64,000 bases of DNA, taken from assembly GCF_036324505.1 (NCBI RefSeq), contig NC_086350.1, positions 25,801,257-25,865,256 on the forward strand. The letters run 5' to 3'. A program made the position numbers and the translations under genes. A model generated the notes under the pieces. It saw only the letters and a list, made by a program, of their open reading frames with translations. It ran no database searches and was not told the DNA's origin. This DNA is from Eleginops maclovinus. Its lineage: Eukaryota; Chordata; Actinopteri; Perciformes; Eleginopidae. This document shows, piece after piece, positions 49,417 to 64,000 of the stretch (position 1 is its first letter; each line of letters opens with the position of its first letter).

Positions 49417-49421
49417 AATGG

Positions 49422-49926
49422 AGACGAAACTCAGACACTGGAGAGCAGGAACTTGATGGCAAAACACTGTTGGGTTTATTCGGAGTTACGGCCGGAGAAT
49501 TGACAAGACATTTACTGTAGACACGAGTTGCCACAGCGGTTGCCAAACCAATTCTGAAGATCTCGACAATAGGAAGAGGTTTTAACTAGTTCCAAATGGA
49601 TAATCAATATTCTTCAAACGTCAGACTAAACAAGCTCAGACAATACGTTTGATTTAAACTGTCATCTAGGGCACAAATAAGGTGTTTACCGGATTATCCT
49701 AGTCCAGATAAACTGGCCCTAGCTGTCCCTAAACAATAAAGCCAATCTTAGGTCAGCATGAGCTTGTACCCACTGTGGGAACAACAAGGCTTCGGAAGCC
49801 CAGGCTGCCCCTCCTTAATGAAGATAACAGCACCTGCAAGGCCGTAGAGCCAGGTCAGAGGAGGACAGAGAGAAGAGATGCAAATGAGCTAAAGATTTAC
49901 AAGCTTACAAAAAATATTCCCTAACA
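49422..49926 (-). repeat. solo-LTR-like element, 505 bp
   Basis: Flanked by AATGG on both sides (49417-49421 and 49927-49931). The minus strand starts TGTTAGGGAATA and has CGAATAAACC near its far end, a likely polyadenylation signal. It shares about 160 bp with 31583-31740. No internal coding region is attached. Confidence 0.65.
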
Positions 49927-49949
49927 AATGGGAATGTTTTATTTCACAG

Positions 49950-50268
49950 GATGAGTGAGAAAAAACAGTTGCAGGCAAGGCAGTACCTCCGTTCATGGAG
50001 ATCAGCTAGACAAGTTATGAGCAGTCTATCCGATGCCCTTGCAGCTGTTGGCGACATGGACGACTCCTTGGACTTAAATGAGTCATTTGAGGATCGTCCT
50101 GTTTTGGAGGATGACCTCGATGACTGGATGGATGTTGATCCCTCTGATGATGAGGAGGAAGACGCTTTAGGGGATGACCTGGAGGTGTCTGAACAGCGTC
50201 CGGCATCGCTCGCATCTGACCTTGCTAGCTGGGCTTGCCAGTTTCAGGTGAAACACAAAAGCTGGTGA
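49950..50268 (+). CDS. 105-aa acidic ORF, probable transposon exon
   Basis: An acceptor TTTCACAG precedes ATG at 49951. The protein starts MSEKKQLQARQYLRSWRSAR and then becomes strongly acidic (DDLDDWMDVDPSDDEEEDAL). It ends near LASDLASWACQFQ, where a possible donor CAG|GTGAAA at 50247 could continue it. The basic-then-acidic start followed by an 'LA-WA' segment is like the first ORF of some fish transposons, which is a weak family guess. It lies between two ACGTTGCC-type repeat regions. Confidence 0.5.
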
Positions 50269-50269
50269 T

Positions 50270-50950
50270 CACGTGACTAAGGGATGACGGACACCTTCAG
50301 TGCAGAGATAACAAGTTCACTAACAAATCTCCGTTGCAATACAATAGCTTTATGTTTGGTTTAATCCAGGTTTAATGTTTTTTGGCCGATGAAATTAATA
50401 TCACATTAACTATTTTCTTTTGGTTCGCTTAACAATTAAATCCCGAACAGGTCTACTTGGCAACTAAATATTCTAGAGCTAGTTGAAAGACAGCCGGCCA
50501 AAAAATACTGGCGGGTTAATAAATTGATAAAGTATCCAAACGCTAAAAAGTTTAAATTAAATAACTTACGGGCCAAGAATAAGAAATAGGTTACAACTAA
50601 TAAATAAGATGCCAGCCAGTCACAGTGAAGAACAAGCCTGGATGCACTCAACAGGCAGGCTGTCAACTGTCTCCGCATTGAATGTCGGGCCAGACACAAA
50701 GAGTGGCGTAACTTCAGCTATTGGCATAATCCTATTTAAGTTTTGACTAAATGTAAAATGAATATAAATGCATGCATGTATAATAAATTGATATTTGTTA
50801 GTGTACAGCTGACTTTTCTTTTGAATAGGCTTGGGGTCAACATTAGCTACAGCAACCAGCCAAAATGCAGGTAAAATATGAATGTGGCTTAGATACTAGA
50901 TTTTGGGGGTTCTATAAAGGGCAAATGAGGACTGCACCATGCAGATCCGC
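50270..50950. other. no firm gene
   Basis: A plus-strand reading near 50640-50710 (NCLRIECRARHKEWRNF) looks mildly protein-like but has no start or splice support. Confidence 0.3.
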
Positions 50951-50956
50951 CCTAAA

Positions 50957-51150
50957 GGCGACGTTATGGCAACATTTCTCAAGATGGTTGCTACAATGTC
51001 GCCAATATGTCTTTTAGTTGCCGCGATGTCACCAGGACGTGGCGGTTATGGACGAGCAACGTCGGCAAGATATGTTGCGGCAACGTTATCGCGTCTTTCA
51101 CCCGCATGTATCGGCAACGTTAGAACTGGGGTGCTACTGGCTAGAACCAG
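50957..51150. repeat. ACGTTGCC-related repeat, inverted relative to 40.7 kb
   Basis: GGCAACGTT, GGCGACGTTATGGCAACA and TTGCGGCAACGTTATCG recur. It ends TTAGAACTGGGGTGCTACTG, whose inverse (CCCAGTTCTAAC) loosely resembles the CCCAGCTAACA at 40702. Confidence 0.55.
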
Positions 51151-52360
51151 AAAAGGGCCAGAAAAGCAAAAGATTGGATCTTGAACCAGATCCGGTTTGG
51201 TGGAAAAGGGGCGTAAGATACACTGTGTCGGGGAACCACCACAGTGTCCACGTTTTTAATTTCTTATTATGTTGAAATGCAGTAGAATAGTTAAGCCTTT
51301 TCGTTCATTTGGGAGGAAACACTAGAAACATCTTTATCAAAAATCTACACAAAGACAGGGTTCATTTTGGGGCAGTAGGCCTACAATTGAACTGCACCAG
51401 ACTGTACAGACCAGTGTATTTAATAGAGCGAAAACCACAGCCCTCCACTTTGACGGTGAATATTTTGTCACTTGATTAATTGATCCTTAATTCTCCCTAT
51501 ATGAAAAAATAATTAACTGCAGAACAACGTCAGTCACTCGGTGTCTCCGCTTCCCTTCCTCTGTGGCCTCGTTAAAGAGCCGTAACTGAGTGACAGACAG
51601 GAAGTCAGATCACAATGTGTCATAGTTTCACCTCATCTGTTCTGTTCCCGTTTCAATTAACAGATCGCTCCTGGTCTGTGTAGTCAGGGCACATTTCCCA
51701 GCGTGTGGTCTTGTGCTGCTCTTTTCTGGCTTCTGTTTCAGAGGTTTGGCAGTGGAATGTAACACTTCATTTCACATAGTTAAATTATATTAAAATACAT
51801 TATCCATTTACATTTGGGAGTATTATTTTCTTCAAACAAAATGATGATCACTGTCTAACCAGTAGCATGCTTTAACCCTGAAAAGACAGGTTTGTACATC
51901 ACTGTTTTTAACTATCACTCTTGATTTGCACAATTTTAGTTATTAGTGCTGATGAAATATGAAATTAACATTTTCGGATCAAGAAAATCAAGTGTTAAAC
52001 TCTGAGTTAATTGTTACAATGTTTTTTTTAACAGTATCATTTCAGGGGCAGATATTGTCAGCCATATTTAGAATGGCTGACATTTTTTGTAAATGTTTTC
52101 TTTGTCTTTATTTATATCTTTTGGTTTTATTGACTGCATTAATTATGTTTTCGTCACCATTAAATGTTGAGGCTTCTCCCTGAATGTATTTTCAGCAGTT
52201 TTAAATAAAAAATAATAAGAAAATAAAAACATGTTATTATGTGATTAGGTCTACGTTTCGCTATTGCTAGCTAGCTGTTAAGGTAATAGTACATAATGTA
52301 TGTTTGGATTGATTTTTTCCGTCTCCCACTGAGTTGTAGTACGGTGCTTTTATTTGTTTA
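51151..52360. other. no gene seen upstream of dnajc24
   Basis: No oppositely oriented gene could be recognised here. Confidence 0.4.
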
Positions 52361-52365
52361 ATAGA

Positions 52366-52476
52366 CCGGAAGTCTTGGTGAGCGCCACAGGATGTCAGCA
52401 GCCGGACTATAAACACAGGAGGATTCCGTACATCGCTGGACACATGTCTTCACTTAGGTGACACCCTTGGTTTATG
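52366..52476 (+). promoter_or_regulatory. candidate dnajc24 promoter and untranslated exon 1
   Basis: CCGGAAGT (52366-52373) is a classical ETS site of housekeeping promoters. The following 100 bp ends with a good donor TTATG|GTATGT at 52476/52477 (alternative TTAG|GTGACA at 52457). The next acceptor is TTGACAG at 55046. The transcription start is not shown by the sequence. Confidence 0.5.
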
Positions 52477-53129
52477 GTATGTTTACTGCTTTACATGAGA
52501 AACACAAACACATACAATAAAGAACAAAATGTGCTTTTATTATGAGCCTTCGTTATAAACAAAATGACATTATTTCCGGCTTCACTAACGTTTGTTCGGC
52601 TCGCTACAAACCAAACAGCAGTACCGAACATAAGTGTTCCGTCATGTTTAGCTCCATAACATACTGAACCGTTAATGGGACATTAATGGCGGAGTTTATG
52701 AAGACACCGAAGTAGCTTAGCAGTCCAGTTAGATAGCTTCTGTTTTACGTTCCAGTCAGAGAAATCTATAACGTGTGTAGTAACTTGTATACAGTGTATG
52801 GAACACTGCATCCAGCCTGGCTGTCATTGCAGCTCTTTAAACAAGCAGGTGTTACTGAACTGCTTTCCAAATCCCTTTCTAGAGTAACGTTAAACATAAT
52901 AAAGATCCAATAAAATGCTCAAATTAACCTAGCTTTGTCATTTAAAAAAAATACTGGACATGTATAAAATATGTGTTATTTGATTAAATAGTTGTATGTG
53001 TTATAGGCTTGTGAGCCAACTGATCCAATCTACCTATCGATATATTAGATTAAAGTTATTGTTATTACTCATAGTGCAAGTACTGATAATGAAATGCAGT
53101 TAGCATCTAGCCAGAAGTGCCACAGAATG

Positions 53130-54145
53130 GGCAAGTTACTTCCAAAATGTAATACAGTACATATTACTTATTACTGTCTTTTTAAAGTAATAAGTTACAT
53201 TACATTATTACTGTCTCTGAACTGTAATGCGTTACACTACTTTTGCGTTACTTTGCGTTACTTTCACCAAAATAACCTCTAAATATGGCTTTAATGCTAA
53301 AATGTAGTTTATTGCAGCTCATTAATTAAAGCTATCTATGGCAGTATGCTGAAATTAAACGTGTGCTCCGTTTAAGTGGGCTGAATAATATGTGATACCG
53401 GTAACATGACGTCTCTGTGTGTTATTAATAACATGTTAGTGGAGCCTCTGCACGGCCCTGTAACCTGCTGTATATGAACGAGTCTCTATGGCAGCGTTAG
53501 CTCACCTTGTCATTGGTGTGTTAACGGGGATTTGGCTGACAAGCTTTCTAAAAGCCGGCGATTCCACAGAGGACAGAGGCTGCAGATCTTCAACACTCTG
53601 CCACGAGTCTCTGAACTTCTCGGGGTTCAAGCAGCAGACCCAGAGAAAGTTACCTTCTGGTGCTTTGGGCTGCGTGCTCTCCTGTCTTTCTCTTTTCTTT
53701 TCTCCGAGCCTGCAGCTCTTCATTGTGCATCTGCAGCTCTGCATTGTGAGCCTGCAGCTCTGCATTGTGAGCCTGCAGCTCTGCATTGTGAGCCTGCAGC
53801 TCTGCATTGTGAGCCCGCAGCTCTGCATTGTGAGCCTGCAGCTCTCAATCACAAATCTGTTTCTGCAGCCCTCTTAACCAATAGTAAACAGGCTTACTGA
53901 GTTACTATTCTACCGGCACAATTATTTCTCTGGTGTCGGAATGTCTCACGATGTTTGTGATTTCTTAGAAACTAAACACCACATCATTTCAGGTTAAAAT
54001 GTGTTGTAACTGCGTTACTGAGAATTGTAAGGGCTATTATATTATACACATTTCAGAAGTAATGTGTTATATTACTGCGTTACAGCAAAAAGTAATACAT
54101 TACTGTAACTCCGTTACTTTTGTAACGCCTTACACCCAACACACT
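53130..54145. repeat. split fish MITE with GTAATGCGTTAC-type ends
   Basis: AACTGTAATGCGTTACACTAC at the left and TACTGTAACTCCGTTAC at the right are inverted-type subterminal repeats of a common fish MITE. The intervening 700 bp contains a 21-bp minisatellite. Confidence 0.55.
53709..53843 (+). repeat. 21-bp minisatellite, about 6 copies
   Basis: Unit CTGCAGCTCTGCATTGTGAGC, with divergent first and last copies. Because 21 is a multiple of three, all frames give repetitive ORFs on both strands; these are not genes. Confidence 0.92.
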
Positions 54146-55048
54146 GGTTATAATAGGTTTATCATATACGATAGTAATAGGGATAAACAGACATTACACA
54201 TTTTGATTATACTACAGAGGTACATGTAGTATAATGTAGAGAATATAATAAAGACACTATAGACAGAATAAACATGGAACACTTCGACCTGTATTGACAA
54301 TTTTATAAATATTGAATAAATGACGGTAAGGTACAGAAGATATAACCAGTGGCCTTCTTCCATGGTTTTTCAACAAGCCACTAGATGCCTTAAACAGACA
54401 TTTCTAAAACATTTTCTTTACTTGATATTTGTTCACTTGGCATCAGATGGTGTGTTGATATTGTGCAATGGGTTTGCTCAAAATGAAATAACAAACTTAT
54501 TCACAAAGGTAACCAAGAAAGCAGGCCTTTACAATAGTTAAAACAAAGGAGGAAAAACTCAAATTAAATAATAAACAACTTCGGTGGTGTTCCTTTCTTT
54601 CTTTCTTAGGCTTGTATAACTTCAAAACTTAAACGGTTAAAACAACAAGGTGCCTCAACAGCGTCTTTTCGGCAGGTTGCCCATCTCTGTCCCTTTAGAG
54701 AGTGGCACCTTGGGAATTGTGCCATGTTGACTACATACATCACCATTAGGTGGCCTTTTAAAAAAAAACTAAATACTGGCTCTAACATAGTAGGTGCCTC
54801 TTGATCTTAGATCTCATTAACTGACTAACCATCACAATACAAAATAGCTTTAATAGGGGTCTCCTCAGGAGTATTTGTTTGCCTGTCATCTGCAAATCTA
54901 ATACTGATCTTGCAAAACATAAACTGATCTGGCTGTTCAAGACATGCTTTAGATGTAGCCATCTAAAGCTTCTGTGTAAAGCCAGTTGGAAGATTATTAG
55001 CTCTGTCAGTGGATCTTTGTTATTGATGCCGGTGTTGTGTTGACAGGG

Positions 55049-59846
<4,798 letters not shown>

Positions 59847-59904
59847 CAGTCACACCTCGGACACTGACGTCAACATTACCCTGCTTGGAGGAGGACACCA
59901 AAGG

Positions 59905-62354
59905 ATGGACGTGTTGGTTGTGGAAGAGGACAGTTTCTCCAAAGCTTGTGTTCAGCAGGGTTTGAAGCAAGGCCTCAAAGCAGCAATAAATCAGCTCACT
60001 GAGGACACGTACTGTATGAAGGTGGCAGATTTTATGTGGAATTGTGTGAAGGTAAATGTTGCTTTTTCACCCTTCTCCTTGTGGACATTGACAGCACATC
60101 TCTGACCTGGGACCTGCTCTTCAGCCATGGCCTGACAGGGTCCAGTTCATCTTAACTGAATACATATGTTTAACTTAGTTTATGGGTGCTTTGATAAACG
60201 TGTGCTGTTATTTTGAAATTTGAAGAGAACTCTTGTTACTCTACATTACATTTCATTTAGCTGAAGCTCTAATTCAAAGCGACTTACAATGAATGCCTTC
60301 AACAAAGCAGAAAACTACTCCAAAAGCGCAGGTACATTATCTTTTGAAGGTCAAACCATAGTTAGTGCTGCTGCATTGGCTTTAAAGAAGCAACACCTTT
60401 CTAAGTGACACATTCTGAAGTGGGTTTTTTAATTGCCAAGCTCCTTTGATATATCTTTTGCTAAAAGTTTACCAAAGTCATTGAAATTGTAGTGTATTAT
60501 TTTATTATAACCTCTTATTTATTGTATGGTATGTATAGGCATTGAAATGATACAATCATGATTGTGATAAATACTATGGAATAATAAATTGCTGTTTTTT
60601 CTATAGGTGTGTCTAAAGAAAAATATAGTTTTCTTATCTTGAGCCCAACTGTTCGAGGCTAACATGAATTGATTGACAATGATCAGGTAGAAGTCTGGTT
60701 TATATCTGATAAATAATATCAACTCCAATATCCACAAATGAAAAACGGGGCTTGTTGAGTTCTTTTGTCTCTCAATGTCTGCCTGAAATTGAGAGCCTGG
60801 AAGGCAATGACTGCATTTCCTTTCTTTTTATTATCTTTTCTTTTTAAGCATTTTAAGCAGTTCTTTACATACACAGACAATTCAACTCATTTTCCAGTTG
60901 AAAACATTTTTGTTTTTTAAACAATAAAGATGTAATCAACAGCACAGACATTTTAATCATATTCATTTCTAATTACATTTTGTCCTCTCTGTATTTGTCA
61001 ACCAACAATCTAAATGAACCACCAATCATTTCATAAATGATCAAAGAAATCATAAACTGCATTCAAATTCGTTTTGAAATGCTTTACTGCTATTATTTAA
61101 TATCATTTTAATACAAATACCTCTAAATATCAAGAAATAGCTCACATAACCCAAATATAATACAACATACAGCCCTGGAAAAAATTGTATTCTATAAATT
61201 ACTGACAACATTTCTCTATGTTGGAATTCAACAGACACTGGAATGGCTGCCATACATGTAGAGATAACAATTTAAGAAAAGACTTGCGTTAAACATGGTG
61301 TTGCGGTATAAAAACACTGAAACAAATCCATCCTGCAGCAAAATATGCACCAAGACTAACACACACAGTGTGAGGTTCAGGTTTTATTTTAGACTTATCC
61401 TATTCAACAGAAAGGTGCAGCCCTCTTATTCCCTTGCGGATATGTTTATAAGTGGTGGGAGAAGTACTCAGATCTTGTTCTTGAGTAAAAGTAGAAGTAC
61501 TCAGATCTTGTTCTTGAGTAAAAGTAGAAGTACTCAGATCTTGTACTTGAGTAAAAGTAGAAGTACTCAGATCTTGTACTTGAGTAAAGTAGAAGTACTC
61601 AGATCTTGTACTTGAGTAAAGTAGAAGTACCAGAGTGTAGGAATACTCTGTCACAGTAAAAGTCCTGCATTCTAAATGTTCCTCCAGTGAAAGTAGAAAG
61701 TACTCTCATCTAAATGAACTTAAAGTAGCGACAGTAAAAGTAGTCATTGTTTGATTGGTCCATTTCAGAATAATATCTCTGATATGTTTTATAATGATTG
61801 ATCATTAAAGTGTTCTCAGAGCTGGTAAAGGTGCAGCTAGTTGAATGTCTTTGTATACTGCAGGGTAGCTGCTGGATTTACTCCAGGTGAACTAAAGTCT
61901 GATTTAAGGGAGATTATATTTACCATCATTAATCCAGATCTGTAAAGAAACTAAAGGGATTAGATAAATGTAGTGGAGTAAAAGTACAAAGTAGAATACA
62001 ATTGAAATACTCAAGTAAATCACAAGTATCTCAAAATTGTACTTAAGAACACTACTTGAGTAAATGTACTGAGTTACTTTACACCACTGGTAATTGGTCA
62101 CTGCACAGTAACTGACAGAGCTGACTGATGTTTATATAATCCTCAGTTAAAGTGTGACCTCTGTAGCAATAAGATTTAAATTGAATTTGTTTTGTGCAAC
62201 AGATTTCTTTTTCTTTACCCGTCAACACCACTTTAGCAGAGGTGTCAGGCTCTCCAGTGATAATGGCTCCTCTCTTGTGGATGTCAGGAAGACTACATGG
62301 TGATTGTTGTGAGGTCCACACAAGGGGATGGTCTGTCCTCTGGAGGGCCTATCG
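59905..62354 (+). CDS. hypothetical two-exon ORF downstream of dnajc24, partial
   Basis: From ATG at 59905 the plus strand reads MDVLVVEEDSFSKACVQQGL, then KQGLKAAINQLTEDTYCMKV, to a donor GTGAAG|GTAAAT at 60051. The frame is also open upstream through LLGGGHQR. A second segment, 62288-62354, has acceptor GATGTCAG and donor ATCG|GTGAGG and reads EDYMVIVVRSTQGDGLSSGG in the compatible phase. I do not recognise the protein. It could be 3' exons of another gene, an alternative tail of dnajc24, or chance: the first segment lies just 58 bp past the dnajc24 stop. No promoter or end is visible. Confidence 0.3.
60240..60300 (-). repeat. SINE/LINE tail fragment
   Basis: CATTTAGCTGAAGC...CAAAGCGACTTACAA is the reversed widespread fish tail also found in the 26.9-kb SINE. 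Confidence 0.65.
60301..61165. other. no gene seen
   Basis: AT-rich, no supported feature. Confidence 0.4.
61170..61265. repeat. Tc1-type MITE fragment
   Basis: CAGCCCTGGAAAAAATTGT, then CTGCCATACATGTAGAGATA, matching half of the 22947-23168 element in inverted internal order. The second end is missing. Confidence 0.65.
61450..62089. mobile_element. hAT-type MITE with internal tandem array
   Basis: Begins AAGTGGTGGGAGAAGTACT and ends GAGTTACTTTACACCACTG, an imperfect inverted repeat of the CAGTGGTG type. The interior is shared in reverse with 14.8-15.1 and 17.0-17.4 kb. No matching 8-bp flanks were found. Confidence 0.75.
61462..61631 (+). repeat. 32/33-bp tandem repeat, five copies
   Basis: Unit includes AAGTACTCAGATCTTGT, then ACTTGAGTAAAAGTAG. 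The first two copies have TTCTTGAG and the later ones TACTTGAG; the last two lack one A. The unit is the MITE's own subterminal sequence. Confidence 0.92.
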
Positions 62355-62359
62355 GTGAG

Positions 62360-62969
62360 GTTTTACTCAGGCAGGGTGAGGGGGCTCTGTGCACTCTGGG
62401 GTCCTCGCTGCATGTCTGAACATGCCTGTTGGCATACCTGATGCTCATCAGCCACATCACAACCAGCAGAGAGAACAGATGAGATAATATACATGATCAT
62501 TCTGCACCTGTCTCTTGCACTGCACTCCTTTTCTTGATTACAAATCTGGAAAAATTAAGGAAAGCTTACAAATCACAGAGAAAATGACTACAAATTAAAT
62601 ATGTGTTTAATTCAGTATAAATGAATGACATGATTGATATTACAGCAGCGTTAAAACACATGAGAATGATGACTATTGCCTCCTCAGATACATGTTCAAA
62701 AGCTTGCAGTCATACTGAGACACTCGTAAAACCCTCACAGCACTTTTATGAAACTAAAAAGACCTGAGAGCACATTGGCAGATGGAATTCAAGAAATTGG
62801 ACTACATTTTTCTTCATCAATCCAGAAATATAATCATTTTTGCATCAATGCTTTATAAGAAGTTGACAGTGTGAAAAGGGAACAATAAGAAACACCTACA
62901 CCTAACTTATCTTTAATGTCAAAAATGTTCATCAATCATTTTCAATCTTTCAATATGTTATACTGTATG
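62360..62969. other. no further gene seen
   Basis: Reading on from 62354 in frame gives a stop at about 62418. No other exon is evident. Confidence 0.35.
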
Positions 62970-63343
62970 TTGGGATATCAAACTCAAGGCCTGCGGGCCA
63001 AATCCGGCCCGCCACCTCACTTTATATTGTACTTAAAAAAATACAACGTTATGATGACATATGATGAGGCTAACTTAATCTCATAAATTCATGGGATTAT
63101 TATGTAACGGTAAGACAGAAATGTACTCTAAGTGTGCAAGACTTCTGCTTTCAGGGATATATTAATTAGGTCATAACTAAAACCAATAATAATCCAATGC
63201 AGAGGCAATTATGTAACATAATACATTATTTTATATATTATATATGTACAGTATATTTATAAAGTCTTAACGTTAAAACCGGCCTTTTGAGGGCAACCAT
63301 AATGATTATGTGGCCCGCGATGAAATTGAGTTTGATAACCCTG
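62970..63343. mobile_element. hAT-type MITE (ATATCAAACTCAA ends)
   Basis: GGGATATCAAACTCAAGGCC at the left, with the inverse of GAGTTTGATAACCCTG at the right. It contains GCGGGCCAAATCCGGCCCGC near its left end and GTGGCCCGCG at the right, as in Charlie-like MITEs. Confidence 0.75.
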
Positions 63344-63344
63344 C

Positions 63345-64000
63345 CGTAGGATATTCAATACCTCACTCACAAAAATACAATATTAAAACAAAACACAAAG
63401 AAATACATTTATTATTTCCCTACATGCGATTCTATCTCCTGTCTAAGTAATCCCCATATGACGTTGGAACGGCAGTGTCCGCAGCATCATCTTCAGGTGT
63501 TTCAGGCACAGTTTGGACTCTCGTTAAAAACATGTCAAATATAACGTGCACATCGGACACCAGAGTAACACACTTTTATAAGTGGCTTTGAATTTAATAA
63601 CAAAACACGTTCGCCGCACCTCCCCCTATACTGTACCTGCAAATGGTGCTAATTGTAGGAAAGTGATCTATCCCTCAGAGGATAAACACTTTAAATTAAT
63701 TGTATACCAACCCCCCCAATATAACCCAGAATTGATTATACCACCTATAAACCCCTCAGCTGTATGCGGCAGATTTCTCCCATAATAGTTTTTGTTCCTT
63801 GTTGTGATATACCCTCCCAATAACTGAATTTAAAAAATGATCTTTTAAAGCTACATTACATAAATAAAAATAATACAAACAAAATAAATAAAACAGAACA
63901 TTTGTGTCAAGATACATCTGTTTCTCCAAACAGCAGGTAAAACAAACCAAACAAATAAAATAAAATAGTTTATCTGGGGCTGAGTTTCTCTTTTTATGTG
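63345..64000. other. no gene seen
   Basis: Short ORF 63582-63785 has no motif or splice support. Confidence 0.4.

Noticed and set aside
51151..52360. A divergent gene sharing the dnajc24 promoter
   Set aside because: In mammals a neighbour lies close on that side, but no recognisable exon was found here on the minus strand.
53502..53900. Repetitive ORFs on both strands (MQSCRLT or LHCEPAA repeats)
   Set aside because: All arise from the 21-bp minisatellite in a dnajc24 intron.

Overview
This window reads as teleost (probably percomorph) nuclear DNA. It has split genes with GT-AG introns, long (CA)n tracts, Rex3-like and L2-like LINEs, Tc1 and hAT remnants, many MITEs, a tRNA-headed SINE and a BEL/Pao retrotransposon. 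Most of the sequence is transposon-derived. No bacterial-style operons, rRNA or CRISPR arrays are present.

Region by region. 0.3-2.7 kb: decayed hAT (GTF2IRD2/Charlie-type) transposase gene, minus strand. 3.9-5.9 kb: Rex3-like LINE interrupted by a small hAT MITE. 5.9-7.5 kb: TTAA-flanked MITE and a chimeric repeat. 7.6-9.4 kb: an unrecognised four-exon gene (385 aa, plus strand) whose last exon is a run of about seven 36-46-residue repeats. 9.76-10.79 kb: a MITE with an approximately 880-bp minisatellite grown from its own inverted-repeat sequence. 11-31.6 kb: mostly non-coding, with hAT-, Tc1- and TTAA-type MITEs, L2-like LINE pieces, a SINE and microsatellites. 31.97-34.03 kb: a hAT element with both ends, a perfect 8-bp target duplication and a broken ZMYM1-like transposase. 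36.4-37.9 kb: Rex3, TTAA-MITE and Tc1 remnants. 40.7-51.1 kb: a nested block. An ACGTTGCC-rich repeat is split by a young BEL/Pao element with two 582-bp LTRs, whose right LTR was itself split by a 622-bp IS3EU-like MITE. A 5'-inverted Rex3 copy, a solo-LTR-like insertion and a 105-aa acidic ORF follow.

52.4-59.85 kb: the one host gene I can name, dnajc24 (DPH4), plus strand. Four coding exons give a J domain plus a CSL-type zinc finger, which act in diphthamide synthesis. Its introns are packed with MITEs and a 97-bp CA repeat. Just downstream (59.9-62.35 kb) two spliced-looking ORF segments may be part of another, unrecognised gene.

The genes do not form a pathway. The best leads are the repeat-protein gene at 7.6-9.4 kb, the nested-insertion chronology at 40.7-51.1 kb, and the recurrence of tandem arrays inside MITE ends.
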